A DNA stretch of 64,000 bases from Blasia pusilla (Eukaryota; Marchantiophyta; Marchantiopsida; Blasiales), in contig CM114272.1 in NCBI GenBank assembly GCA_050084515.1, positions 23,498,001 through 23,562,000 of the forward strand, in the 5' to 3' direction. The notes beneath the pieces are model-generated. The model was given only the letters and a program-made list of their open reading frames with translations. It ran no database searches and was not told the DNA's origin. The translations under genes and the position numbers were made by a program. Positions 37,188 through 47,830 of the stretch are shown here, piece by piece (position 1 is the first letter of the stretch; each line of letters starts with the position of its first letter).

Positions 37188-38458
37188 GCATGTACAATGC
37201 ATCTTTGTCTAATTTTAGCATAAGAATCAATGGAGTACAATAGTGTTTTGCCCTCTTACTAGTTGAAATGTTCAAATTCTTTTTATAAAATATTACAAAT
37301 CTTCAAAAATGTCCACTCAAACCAAAATTGTTATGATTCAAGACTTTTTGATATGTAATGCTCATATTACAAATACCAACTTTAATTGTTTATAGTTATT
37401 GTATGAATGGAATTCTTAGAACCTAATCTAGATAATACTACATATAATTTTCCATGAGAAAATATAGGATGTAGCAAGTAGATGCCAACGCTTTCATATG
37501 CTTGATATTAGAACTTATTAATCATCATTGCAAAATTGAGACAGGCAGAAATTTGAAATCATCATAAATTTAAAAGATAAAACAAAATTAGATATAATCA
37601 ACGAGATACATGGAAAAAACACTCAACATGAAATATTTTAGTGTGATAATTCTTGCATCTATAACCTATCAACCAAAGCCAACAATATCTAAAGGACTAT
37701 TATTGACTTGTCCCTTGGATCGTGCCTTTGCTCCAATTGGTAAAGAAGATTTAGATAAGGTGTGTCTTTTCATCTTCCATTGTAGTATGATCTATGCTCT
37801 AAGCTTGAAAATGCTCTAATCTTGAGAATGAAAAAAAGTTGTGGTCAACATAAGGGTAAATCCATGTATAACACATGTTTTCAAAAGTTTGCATCGATAT
37901 ATAAGCCTCGTGAATCTTATCCTTTGAAATTGAAGGTGTATGATTTCGTATCAAACCCTTGTTACAAGTTACTACCCTTAAGAATAATGTGAAAGTAAGA
38001 ATTATGTGTATCAATAGCCTCATATAGATTCTAAGTATGAAGCATGTATTATAATCTCCTTAACATCTCGAGGCTCAATCAATCACAATTATCTCGATTC
38101 ATGACATTTATTGTATGTTCTATCTTATGTGTATCATCATGGATATAAGATTTGAGTAAATTTTGAAGAAGTATCTACCTTCGCTTGAAAAGGTCCAATA
38201 GAATGAAAAAAATCACCTCAAATCTTGAAATGTTCAAAACCACCTCGATGCTCGATAACAGGTGCCCAAGTGGATGTCAATTGAAGAGCGCTACTATGGA
38301 CATACGCATTATGTAAATAAAAAAAACAAAAACTATTTGAACCCATACCATAAATCAATTATGAGAATATAGAAGGTGGAGTTACCAAAAAGGACAGTTG
38401 AACCTTACAATGCAAATAACACATACCAAAAGGGGAGCTTGTGGATCTAGTATACTCC
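37188..38458 (-). mobile_element. Helitron remnant with both ends of Rep-helicase
   Basis: On - a 3' end is visible: an ATGCAT-TGTAC-ATGCAT hairpin, then TTATTACTAG at 37189. About 200 bp inside (37380-37600) is a decayed piece of C-terminal helicase matching 46064-46230. Next to it, 38041-38458 matches the N-terminal Rep region at 60155-60570. The catalytic middle is gone, so this is an internally deleted element. A complete copia element was later inserted at 38459-38463. Confidence 0.7.
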
Positions 38459-38463
38459 ACTCT

Positions 38464-38884
38464 TGTGAGAAAATAGGAAAATGACGAAATCACTTAAATC
38501 TTTACAAAACTTAGAGATATAAAGTGGCCTAGTCCTTCCGTGCGCTCACAGAAGAGCTTTGATGGAACCTGAACATGGAGATAACTCGACATGTGAGAAT
38601 GCGTTATCGATGCGGCTCCCGACTATTTCACTACTCGGAAAAGTAGGGTTTTTACCTATTTTTCTTCGTTTCTATTAATAGAAAAATTTGCATCATAGTG
38701 CCCCGCATCTTGATGCAATATAGGGTTAGATAATCCTAGTAACGCTACTCGGTAGACCACCTACGTCAAATTACTATGACTCCTTCGACGTCTAAGTCGG
38801 AACCATCAATCTAGGCTTCTCCTCATACAAAGGGGGCCGATCAGATTAATGGTGCTCAGAGAAGTGGATGTTGAGAATCCAACA
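38464..38884 (-). repeat. 3' LTR of copia B
   Basis: On - it starts TGTTGGATTCTCAACATCC and ends TTCTCACA. The purine tract AAGGGGGG (38885-38892) abuts its start. The family is also present as a solo LTR at 11850-12326. Confidence 0.9.
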
Positions 38885-38916
38885 CCCCCCTTCAATATCC
38901 ACTCTCATGTGGACTA

Positions 38917-41900
38917 CTATCTTGGACCTATGCTAAGACCCTTCAGATGTCGGTGAAGCTGATCTTCGCTCAAAGCTTTCGTGAAGATGTTTGCACGGTA
39001 ATCCTCTGTTGAACAATAGACTAACTTCGAAACCTCTCTCTCGATCAATTCACGAACAAAATGATATTGGATCTCTATGTGCTTCGTACGAGCATGAAAC
39101 ACAGGGTTATGTGCTATGGAAATTCAACTTTGATTGTCACACCACATTATAGTAGCACTTTCTGGTGCTTCTCCTATGTCCTCCAATATCCATCTCAACC
39201 ATACTGCTTCACAAGAAGCATAAAAATCCGCCTTGTACTCTACCTCGGTAGAAGAAAGAGCCATTGTACAATAGCCAGAGTACAAATATCAAACTGCCTA
39301 CAAGCTTTCTGTACAACTTTTTATCTACCAATGGTGAAACATCCTCCATCGAGAGTTTCAACTCTACCTCCATTAGCGAGACCACTACCTTACACTCGAT
39401 CATCCCGAATGCCTTCAAGATTTCTCTGGCATACTTTTGTTGAGAGAGAAAAATACAATCTGACTGTTGCCATATCTCCAGCCCTATAAAGTAGTGCAAA
39501 AGACCTTAATCTGACATTTCAAACCTGGATTTCAACACTCCCTTCGTTTCCTCTATTTTCTTACTGTGGTCTCCTGTGATGATCAGATCATCCACATACA
39601 TGACTATCAACATATATATCCCATCTTCGCAAAACACATACAAATTTTCTTCTGACTGACTCTTGATGAGACCCTTCTCTCGGAAGAATGTATCTATTCG
39701 TTGATACCATATCCTTGGGGCTTGCTTCAACCCATACAATGCTCGACGAAGTAAACACACTTTCTCTTCTGATCGGGGTGTCTCAAAACCTGGTGGTTGA
39801 GATACATACACCTCCTCCTTGAGACTCACGTTCAGAAAGGCATACTTCACATCGTATTGGTATACAGACCAACGTCTTGTTTCTTCAACCGCTAGAACAA
39901 TTCGAATGGTTGTCATCCTTGCAGTAGGAGCAAAAGTCTGATAGTAGTCCAAACCTTCGATTTGTGAGCATCCTTTGAATTTATCTAATGTACCGTCCGA
40001 CTTGTACTTGGTCTTGTACACCCACTTGGTGCGTATTATCTTCCTGTCCTTTGGCTTCTCAACCAAAGTCCAAGTTGCATTTCTCTGAATAGCGTCCATC
40101 TCCATGTGTGTGGCCTCTCTCCATTGAGGATAAGAAAGGGCCTCATCCAAGCATAATGCCTCTTCCACCTTCAAGACCTCTGTCATCAAGGCCATGTTGA
40201 CGAGATGTGCGGAAGCTCTATTCTGCTCCTCTAGTCTCTTGGATCTCCTTGGATGTATAACAACTTCATCAGTTGCTGGTGAATCCTTACCATCCAAGAG
40301 CTGCTTTCTCCACTTAGGATATGACGACCGTAGTGGAAGAGCAGGATGCTCTTTGTAATCATCACCAAATTCTTCTTCTTGATGATATGGTGTAAACATT
40401 GGTGGTGTGCTCTAGTGGGTTATCTCTTTGTTTGATGATAATGTGGACGGACCACTAATATCCGCCACTTGACGAGGCTGTCCCTGGAACACCACATCAC
40501 GACTCACACGCATCTTCAGGACATCATAGGCGATAAGCTTTAGACTCATCACTGTATCCCATAAAGATGCACTTCCTGCTCTTGGACTCCAGCTTGATCC
40601 TGGATGCTTCAGGAATATGTACAAAACACTCACTACCAAAAGTCTTAAAATGTTGGACTGATGGTACCTTTTATGAGTATGATTGATGAGGAGTCATGCC
40701 TTGCACTACCTTGGTACCACTTCTATTTAGAATGTAAACGGCAGTTTTAACATCTTCACCCTAAAATCGTTCTATCAAACCTTTTGCTTTCATCATACAT
40801 CTTGCCATCTCCACCACTGTACGGTTTCGATGCTCAACAACTCCATTTTTTTGTGGTGTATGTGCCATGGTTAACTGTCGCTTGATTCCATGATCCTCCA
40901 AATATTTGTTGAATTCTGTTAATAAGATTTCTCCTCCTCGGTCGGTGCAAAGCTTTTGTACCTTCTTTCCTGTCTCATTCTCAACCAGCTTGTGCTGTAC
41001 TTTAAATTTTCCAAAAGCACTTGCCTTATCACAAAGGAAATACACCCACATCTTCCTACTATAATCGTCGACAACTAAAAAGAAGTAGGAAGAACTACCT
41101 AATGCCACTATTCTCATTTTACCCCAGAGGTCAGCATGAATCAGCTCTAGAGGAGCCTTTGCTCTATTGCTGGACTCTTTTGGAAATGGTTTTCGGTGTT
41201 GCTTGCCCATCATACAAGCTTCACATGTATCCGACACTCCAAAAATTATTGGTAAATCAACAACCATGCCATATTTCTGCATCTGAATTAGTAAGGGAAA
41301 ACTTAGGTGACCAAATTTTCATGCCACAACTTACTGCTACTAAGATCTGTACCTACACTTGTTGTGAAAGCATACAACTCGTAGATATTTCCACATCGTA
41401 TATCTTCACCCACTACTTTCCAATTGACATCCTCAATGACTACTCCAGTTTTCTTGAAACGAACTTCTAGGTCACAATCGCATAATACTGCTACTTAAAT
41501 CAAATTTCGCTTCAACTCTGGTACGTACAGTACATCAGTTACCTTATTTTCATCTCCTTTTTCTGAGACTAAAGAAATTGTGCCTTTCCCTTCTACAGGC
41601 CACTTTGCATTATTTCCAATAGTAACAACGATGGGCTCTTGTAGAGGCTGTAAGGAGCTATACTAATCCTTACAATTGGTCATATGCGTAGATGCTCCAC
41701 TATCGAGCACCCATGCATCTTCACTCTTTGACTTAGTGGAATATTCTGCATGTGTGCAAAACTCTTTGATTGTTATTCAAGCATCTACTTCATGTTCTCC
41801 TAGTTCTATAGAATTTCGAGACTCCTTCTTAGGTCTTAAACAACCGTTCTTCTCATCATGACTCCTCTTTCTACAATCTTTGATAAGATGACCTAGCTAA

Positions 41901-42652
41901 CCACAATAAAAGCATTTTAAGGCATTCCTTGGAAATTTCTTCTTGACATTTGAACTGTAATCCTGATTTCTACCTCTCTGTACGTTGGCAGTAAATGCTG
42001 CATCACTTCCCTCTCTTGCTTTGAAGCACATTTCCTCTTCTACCAACATTGCACTAAAATTTTCAAAAGTAAGCGGCGTGGGTCTTACTTGAGTATTCAA
42101 TGCAGTGACCAAACTGTCATACCTTGGAGGCAAAATCCTTATGCACCGACGTGCCAAATCTTCGCTAGACTTTGAAATTCATACATACGCCATCTGATCT
42201 TAAAGATTCTTGATCCTTGTAAAAAATTTCTCCGCGCTTTCTCCTTTTGAAAATTTCTCGGACGTAATCTGATTCTTAAGATTTTGAATCTGAGTCTCAT
42301 TCCTCATTTCATACTGATTCTTCATAATGTTCCACGTCTCAGCAGCAGTGGTTGTATGTTGAATGAGAGTCATGATAGAATCAGTTACATTTGTGATAAT
42401 TGCATATAGAGCATTAGCGTTTATGCGTTTCCATGCCAGCAATACAACAGGATCGATATCCCCGGATGAAGATGAACATGCAAAACTCAAAGTAGCTTAT
42501 AGATTCGAATCGACTCTTGTGGCCGTCTCCCAGATCTCAAATGATTCGAGGACAATTCTTATTTTGAACTTCCACAATGTATAGTTAGACCCATCTAACT
42601 TCCCTTCACCCAGCGGAGGAGGGCGAGCACGAACTGATGAAGAAGTAGCCAT
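38917..42652 (-). pseudogene. copia B gag-pol pseudogene
   Basis: It starts at MATSSSVRARPPPLGEGKL on - (42652) and ends at 38917. Gag (with LTALNTQVRP-like blocks) runs to about 41880. A zinc knuckle follows, CFYCG-stop-LGHLIKDC, with a TAG inside it. The protease motif is WVLDSGASTHMT near 41690. The integrase block at 41282-40761 has HADLWGKM, CTDRGGE and QNGVVEHRNRTVVEMA. Reverse transcriptase and linker are open from 40399 to 39506, with FLNVSLKEEVYVSQPPGFE and YVDDLIITG. RNase H pieces lie at 39499-39209 and 39102-38917 (ending with a KALSEDQLHRHLKG-like tail). In-frame stops and shifts separate these blocks, yet the frame is much better preserved than in the copia element at 1106-6100. 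Confidence 0.9.
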
Positions 42653-42712
42653 CTCTCAAGATTTTGTGCAAACACACTGGATCGCTAGATACAAAGTACT
42701 GGAAAACCTACT

Positions 42713-42724
42713 GCTCTGATACCA
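42713..42724 (-). other. Primer-binding site of copia B
   Basis: On - TGGTATCAGAGC directly follows the 5' LTR. This is a perfect copy of the usual initiator Met tRNA primer site. Confidence 0.9.
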
Positions 42725-43144
42725 TGTGAGAAAATAGAAAGTGACGAAATGACTGAAATCTTTACAAAACTTAGAGATATAAAGTGACCTACTCCATCCT
42801 TACGCTCACAGAAGAGCTTCGATGGAACCTGAACATGGAGATAACTCGACATGTGAGAATGCGCTACCGTTGCGGCTCCAGACTATTTCACTACTCCGGA
42901 AACTAGGGTTTTTACCTATTTTTCTTTATTTCTATTAATAATTTTTTTTTCATTAGAGTGCCCCGCACCCTGATGCAATATAGGGTTAGATTATCCTAGT
43001 AACGCTACTCCGTAGACCACCTACGTCATATTATTATGACTCCTTCGACGTCTAAGTCGGAACCATCAATCTAGGCTTCTCCTCATACAAAGGAGGCCGA
43101 TCAGATTAATGGTGCTCAAAGAAGTGGATGTTGAGAATCCAATA
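42725..43144 (-). repeat. 5' LTR of copia B
   Basis: It is the partner of 38464-38884 in direct orientation. Its outer end reads TATTGG rather than TGTTGG on -, a G-to-A change at the LTR tip. Confidence 0.9.
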
Positions 43145-43186
43145 ACTCTCTCACACCTCAAATTTAGAATGTGGCAAGTTTGACAA

Positions 43187-43243
43187 CATCATTTGTAAAT
43201 AAAAAAAATACAATGACCAACAAATTTTTATTTACAAATGATG
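43187..43243. repeat. Perfect 19-bp inverted repeat
   Basis: Arms CATCATTTGTAAATAAAAA (43187-43205) and its exact complement (43225-43243) flank a 19-base loop. A further ATCATTTGTAGTA copy follows near 43253. It may be a tiny fold-back element. Confidence 0.85.
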
Positions 43244-43249
43244 CTATAA

Positions 43250-45628
43250 AAAATCATTTGTAGTATAAATATGACCTCCCAACCAACCAAATCATTTGAG
43301 TATGTTTCTCTTTGAAATTATAAACATATGTTATGTCAGGTAATTTTTATCAAGTTCCCAACTATTTTGGACCCCAAAATTTGAATCAAGGGAAGGCAAA
43401 TACAAGATTTTCATTTACATCTGTTTGGCTCTTATATCACCTTATCTTATTTTTTATATGAATATATATATATATATAATGTGTATATATTTCATGAAAT
43501 ATTAAGCAGAAACATCATCATTAACAATAGAATCGTGTTTGTCTTCATTTGCATCACTCATTATCAGAGGATCATCAACATATTCAATATCCTCTAGTTT
43601 AGTTGAATAAGCATGTATTCGTCTTTTGCCTTAGGCTTATGGAACTTAAAGCATGTGAAATATTTTTTGAGGGCCTGTAGAAAATTGAAGACTACGACAA
43701 ATCTTTTAATGAATGAAAACATTAGAATGATGAGATTTGTTTATAAAAACATGTAACAAAAACATTTGAACGATATAGTATGAGAACATACATTTGTTAT
43801 GATGAGATGATAATCCTAGGATATCGACTCAGCTATGCTAAATCCACTTTAAAAATTAGCATATAGGGAAAATTAATCATTCATATAAATTTAAAATCAA
43901 CTTAAAAACATGAAATAATACATTTTTATGAAGTATATCTTATATTGGCTTCATCACGAGAGTCATATTGGAAGTCTCTACTTCCTCTCAAGAAGTAGGT
44001 TTATGACAAGTTAAGGAAGATTTTGTTGAATTAATTTGGCAAGCCTTCTTCTTTTACCTTTTGCTCATACAACTCGAAACATAGCATATAATTATTGGAA
44101 CTTAGGCAAAATTAAAAACTTTAAGAAAATTATATGAAAGCTTTGTCATAATTATGAAAATAGAATAAAATAAGAAATTCCAAGTGCCCCAACAAAAAGA
44201 AAATGAAATGTGATTTATTTTACCTAAAAGACAATATAGTGAGAGTTTTAGCATGAAGATTCCCTTTGGTATAAACTATATCAACATAGAAAATAGCTTA
44301 AAATAGAAAGTAAATTACCCATGATAGGAAAAAATTGATATAAATATTATAACATAACGTGGAAAAGTTATTGATATATAAATACCTTGTAATATCTTCA
44401 TCATGAAAGCCTCTATTTCTTTTGTTGGAGGAACATTAATAATAACTCATATAAGACTCAACTACATAAGATTTGATGATCCTAAAGTGGCATGCCTTCT
44501 TCTCTAGCCTTCTACTTATGCAGATTGAACCACGCCATATAATCATTAGGGGTTGGACAAAAGAGGAAGATTGGTTAAAACTTAAAAAAGCATGTTTATA
44601 ACTATGATAGTACAATCAAATAAGAAATTCCAAGATAACGGATAAAATGAGTAATTTATATTGGGATAAAATACATATGGGAGACGACGTTGTGAGAATT
44701 ATAGGATAAGGATTTCTCTTGGTAAGGACCACAATCAACCTGGAAAAAAAATGAAAGTAGACAATAAATGATTCACAATAGGAAAATCATAATTTTAAGA
44801 TTTAGAACATAATCAACAAAATTTATTGATGATTCTATATTTGATATTATCTTCTTAAAGGGAATGATCTAAGATGAGAGTTTGTACTTCTTGTATCAAA
44901 GGAAAAATCATGATAACTCTAATAAGACTTGATTGAACTTAATAATGAGCATCTCTTCACCTTTGTTATTGAGTTCACGCAATTGAATGTATATCATCTA
45001 ATCATCGTGGGTAATATGTAAAATCTAAAATATAACACACTTAAGACAAAATATTAAAGTTACATAAAAAAATCCTACATGATTTTCATGTAATTCTAGC
45101 ATATATGATAATGTCAAAATGCCCTTGTGTTTGAAATGACAAAGTTTAGGGGACCCTAAACGAAGTGCAAATTCAATCTAATTAGCAATTAGGCTCAATC
45201 ATACTAATTTCACATCAAAGCTTATTGTGTGAGAATGACTAATTTCCTACGACTCGAATTCGTGAGAACCACGTACAAATTAATGGTTTAATGAACGGGC
45301 TTTGAGGAAGACATACAATTATGAATGGATTCGTATCTCCTTCTCCATGGTTATATATATTTTCTGCAAAAAAAATGATGTTTGGTTAAACTCTAAATAC
45401 GCCATTATCAAAGCTCGAACTATCATCCTTTGTTCATAAATTTATACTACCATTTCGAGCATTATTTCTTTTTTCCTTTAAAATAAAGTAATGGAACGTA
45501 ATCGGTACTTAATATTTCTATCACTTCTTCAATATTGGGATTTTCTGATTTACCATTCATTTCTTCTTCACGAAGAGGGACGTATAACTCATAATTGTTA
45601 TCTTGTCTCTCATTTGCAATCATTCATA
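43250..45628. other. AT-rich DNA, no gene recognised
   Basis: An (AT)n run lies near 43463-43480. Stretches near 43930-44110 and 44380-44560 look like diverged copies of one another (both carry TTCATCA, CTCAAGAAG-like and CTTCTTTTACC-like blocks), which suggests an old local duplication. No coding signal was found. Confidence 0.4.
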
Positions 45629-47345
45629 CTAGTAAGAAAGCCCATATGATGCACCGGTGTCAAAAATTTCAATTATAAATATATAATTTTTGAACTTATT
45701 TTAATATAAGAAGACATGTCAAATTTCGTAATGAAACATTTATATACAATAGCTTCTTTGATACCTAATGGTTACTGGTATGTTCCCTAATCATAATATC
45801 CATCCAATTTTCATGAAAAATTTTCTTCCCTTCAAATTAAAAGATATTTTGGTAGCCCCCATTATATTTATTTTGAATTATAATATTCATATTAGTTCAT
45901 AAAATAAAGAAAATTTTCTCATCAGACAAAAAAAAGTAGAAGTAAAATTTTGGAACTACATATTTGTATTTTTTCAATGTAGCACTTCAAGAGATAAAAA
46001 ATTTATAGTATAAACACCAACTTTGTTTGGTGGATTTTGCCTATCAACCATCATATGAATTGAATTGCTAGAACCTACGCTAGATAAGGCAACATATAAT
46101 TGCCCATGAGAAACTATAGGATTTGGCAAGTAAATGCCAACTCTCTTTAATATTTGACCTTGAGACTTATTAATCGTCATTACAAATACTAGACGAATCG
46201 GAAATCGGAATCGTCGTAAATCAAAAGGTAACCTTGAATCGGATGCAATCAACATAATACGTGGAATAAACATTTTGAGGTCCAATTTTTTTCCCAGTCA
46301 TGATTAATGTCTTCATAACATGTCGATCAAATCCAACAATCACCAAGCGAGTCGCATTTGCTTGTCCCTCTGTTCCATTCATATTCCATGATAGCATGAT
46401 CAAAGCTCTGATGTTCAAAGTTAAGCAATGTGGTGGCAGTCCTAATGGCAAACATGTATTCATGAACTTTGTTGGATATACTAGCCTCATCCTATCGTCA
46501 ATTATCGAATCAACGCTTGAATAATATACTCTTGAAAAAGATAACCAATCATAAGAATCAAATGGATAACTTAGAATAGTACAACTAAATAGCATTATTG
46601 TATCATATAAATTCATGATATTTAATAAAATATTATAATTAAATTTTCACAAAACCATGACATGATTTCGGCATTGATAAAATCTAGTGTAGTATTCTTT
46701 GTTGTAAGAATAGATGTACCCCTCAAGAATTCAATATCACTCCACTTCTCAATATCATGTCTATAGAAAATATTGATCAAATCATTAAGTCCATAGCTCT
46801 TCACAATCATTGCATTGGGAATTCTTATAAAATCACCTCCAAGGTCAAAATGCAATGATATCAGACCCTCGCCAACCTTCAATAGCCAGTTTGCAGATCC
46901 TTCTTGCTCATGCCATACTTGTCCTCTACTAACAAGAAAGAATGAGTACATCTTAATAAGAAATATATATCATAGAAAAAGCAAGAATGTAAGGTTTAAT
47001 CTTTGTTTACCTTGTCAACAATTCACTCTCATATTGGTAGTGAGTTTTATTATTCTCACATAAGACTAAGTAAGAGATATCCTAAGGGTTGCACGCATAA
47101 TAGTGGGACGATCATCATAACGTACAATAGGAAGAAGTTGTCAGAAGTCACCACAAAATATAAATATTTAACCCCTAAACGGAATTTCTCGTAGTCCAAG
47201 ATCTACCAAATCTATGATATCTTAGAAAGTACAATTAATAACCTCAAAAAGATGACGGTGGGTCATAGGGGCTTCGTCCTATACGATCAACTTTGCATTT
47301 TATATAAGGCGTCCAATGTCACTATTAAGTGACAAGCTAGCTAGA
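45629..47345 (-). pseudogene. Helitron helicase, C-terminal part, with 3' terminus
   Basis: On - the PIF1-like helicase of a Helitron is readable from just before Walker B: KLIV-stop-DEAPMTHRHLFE near 47290-47250. Then come IFIFCGDF...QLLPIV near 47175-47110, the IRIPNAMIV...DLINIFY block (46622-46951), YPTKFMNTCLPLGLPPHCLTL and RLVIVGF (46221-46616), and FPIRLVFVMTINKSQGQ...VSHGQLYVALSSV (45974-46285). Several stops and frame changes make it non-functional. About 345 bp beyond the reading frame, GGTGCATCATATGGGC then CTTTCTTACTAG marks the 3' terminus at 45629, followed by T. The piece matches the product of the Helitron part at 56930-60570 in order and strand. Confidence 0.85.
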
Positions 47346-47459
47346 AAACACACACAAAACCCAAAAGTAAGAAAACATTGATTTATAATATCTATAAGTA
47401 ATAAGAAAACAATGAAACCCTCATTTTAGAAATAAATCAAAGTATTCTTCGTGAGTAGT

Positions 47460-47830
47460 GGAGGACAGGCTTAGAAGGTCGAGGATGACCTATTAAGGCC
47501 CCGAGAAATCTAAGAGAGCACGTTTTCCCTTTGTTTTGGCTCATTTGGAGCCATATTGAGGAACTTACTATTTTATGTAAGTATCATATTGAGTATATGG
47601 TCGACTTTCTATTTTGCAAAGTGGCCCTTGACCTCCTACATTAGGTCAAGAGCCAAGGAGGTGACTTGGGAGTATATGTTACAACGGAGAGAGTTTGGGA
47701 GAGGGGAGGGGTATACCTCAAGGAGAAAAAACTTTAGAGCTCATTCTCTCTTTGTTGAACCTCTTGACATGAGGCGGCGGAGCTATGGTCCCTTGCCTTG
47801 TGAGTGTAACCCAAGCCTCTGATTAGAAGA
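47460..47830 (+). repeat. Dispersed repeat R, longest copy
   Basis: It carries GGTCGAGGATGACCTATT, CTCATTTGGAGCCATATTG, TACCTCAAGGAG and TTGAACCTCTTGACATGAGG. Related copies lie at 34250-34470 (+), 51400-51720 (+) and 55500-55805 (-). It has no coding capacity and could be part of an LTR or leader of an unrecognised retroelement. Confidence 0.65.

Larger units (their letters stand above)
38464..43144 (-). mobile_element. Complete Ty1/copia element B with target duplication
   Basis: Two LTRs of about 420 bp (38464-38884 and 42725-43144) enclose gag-pol on -. The 5-bp flanks are ACTCT on both sides (38459-38463 and 43145-43149), a perfect target duplication. A primer site follows the right LTR and a purine tract precedes the left one. 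The LTRs differ at a few dozen positions by eye and pol has several stops, so it is structurally whole but no longer active. Confidence 0.95.
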
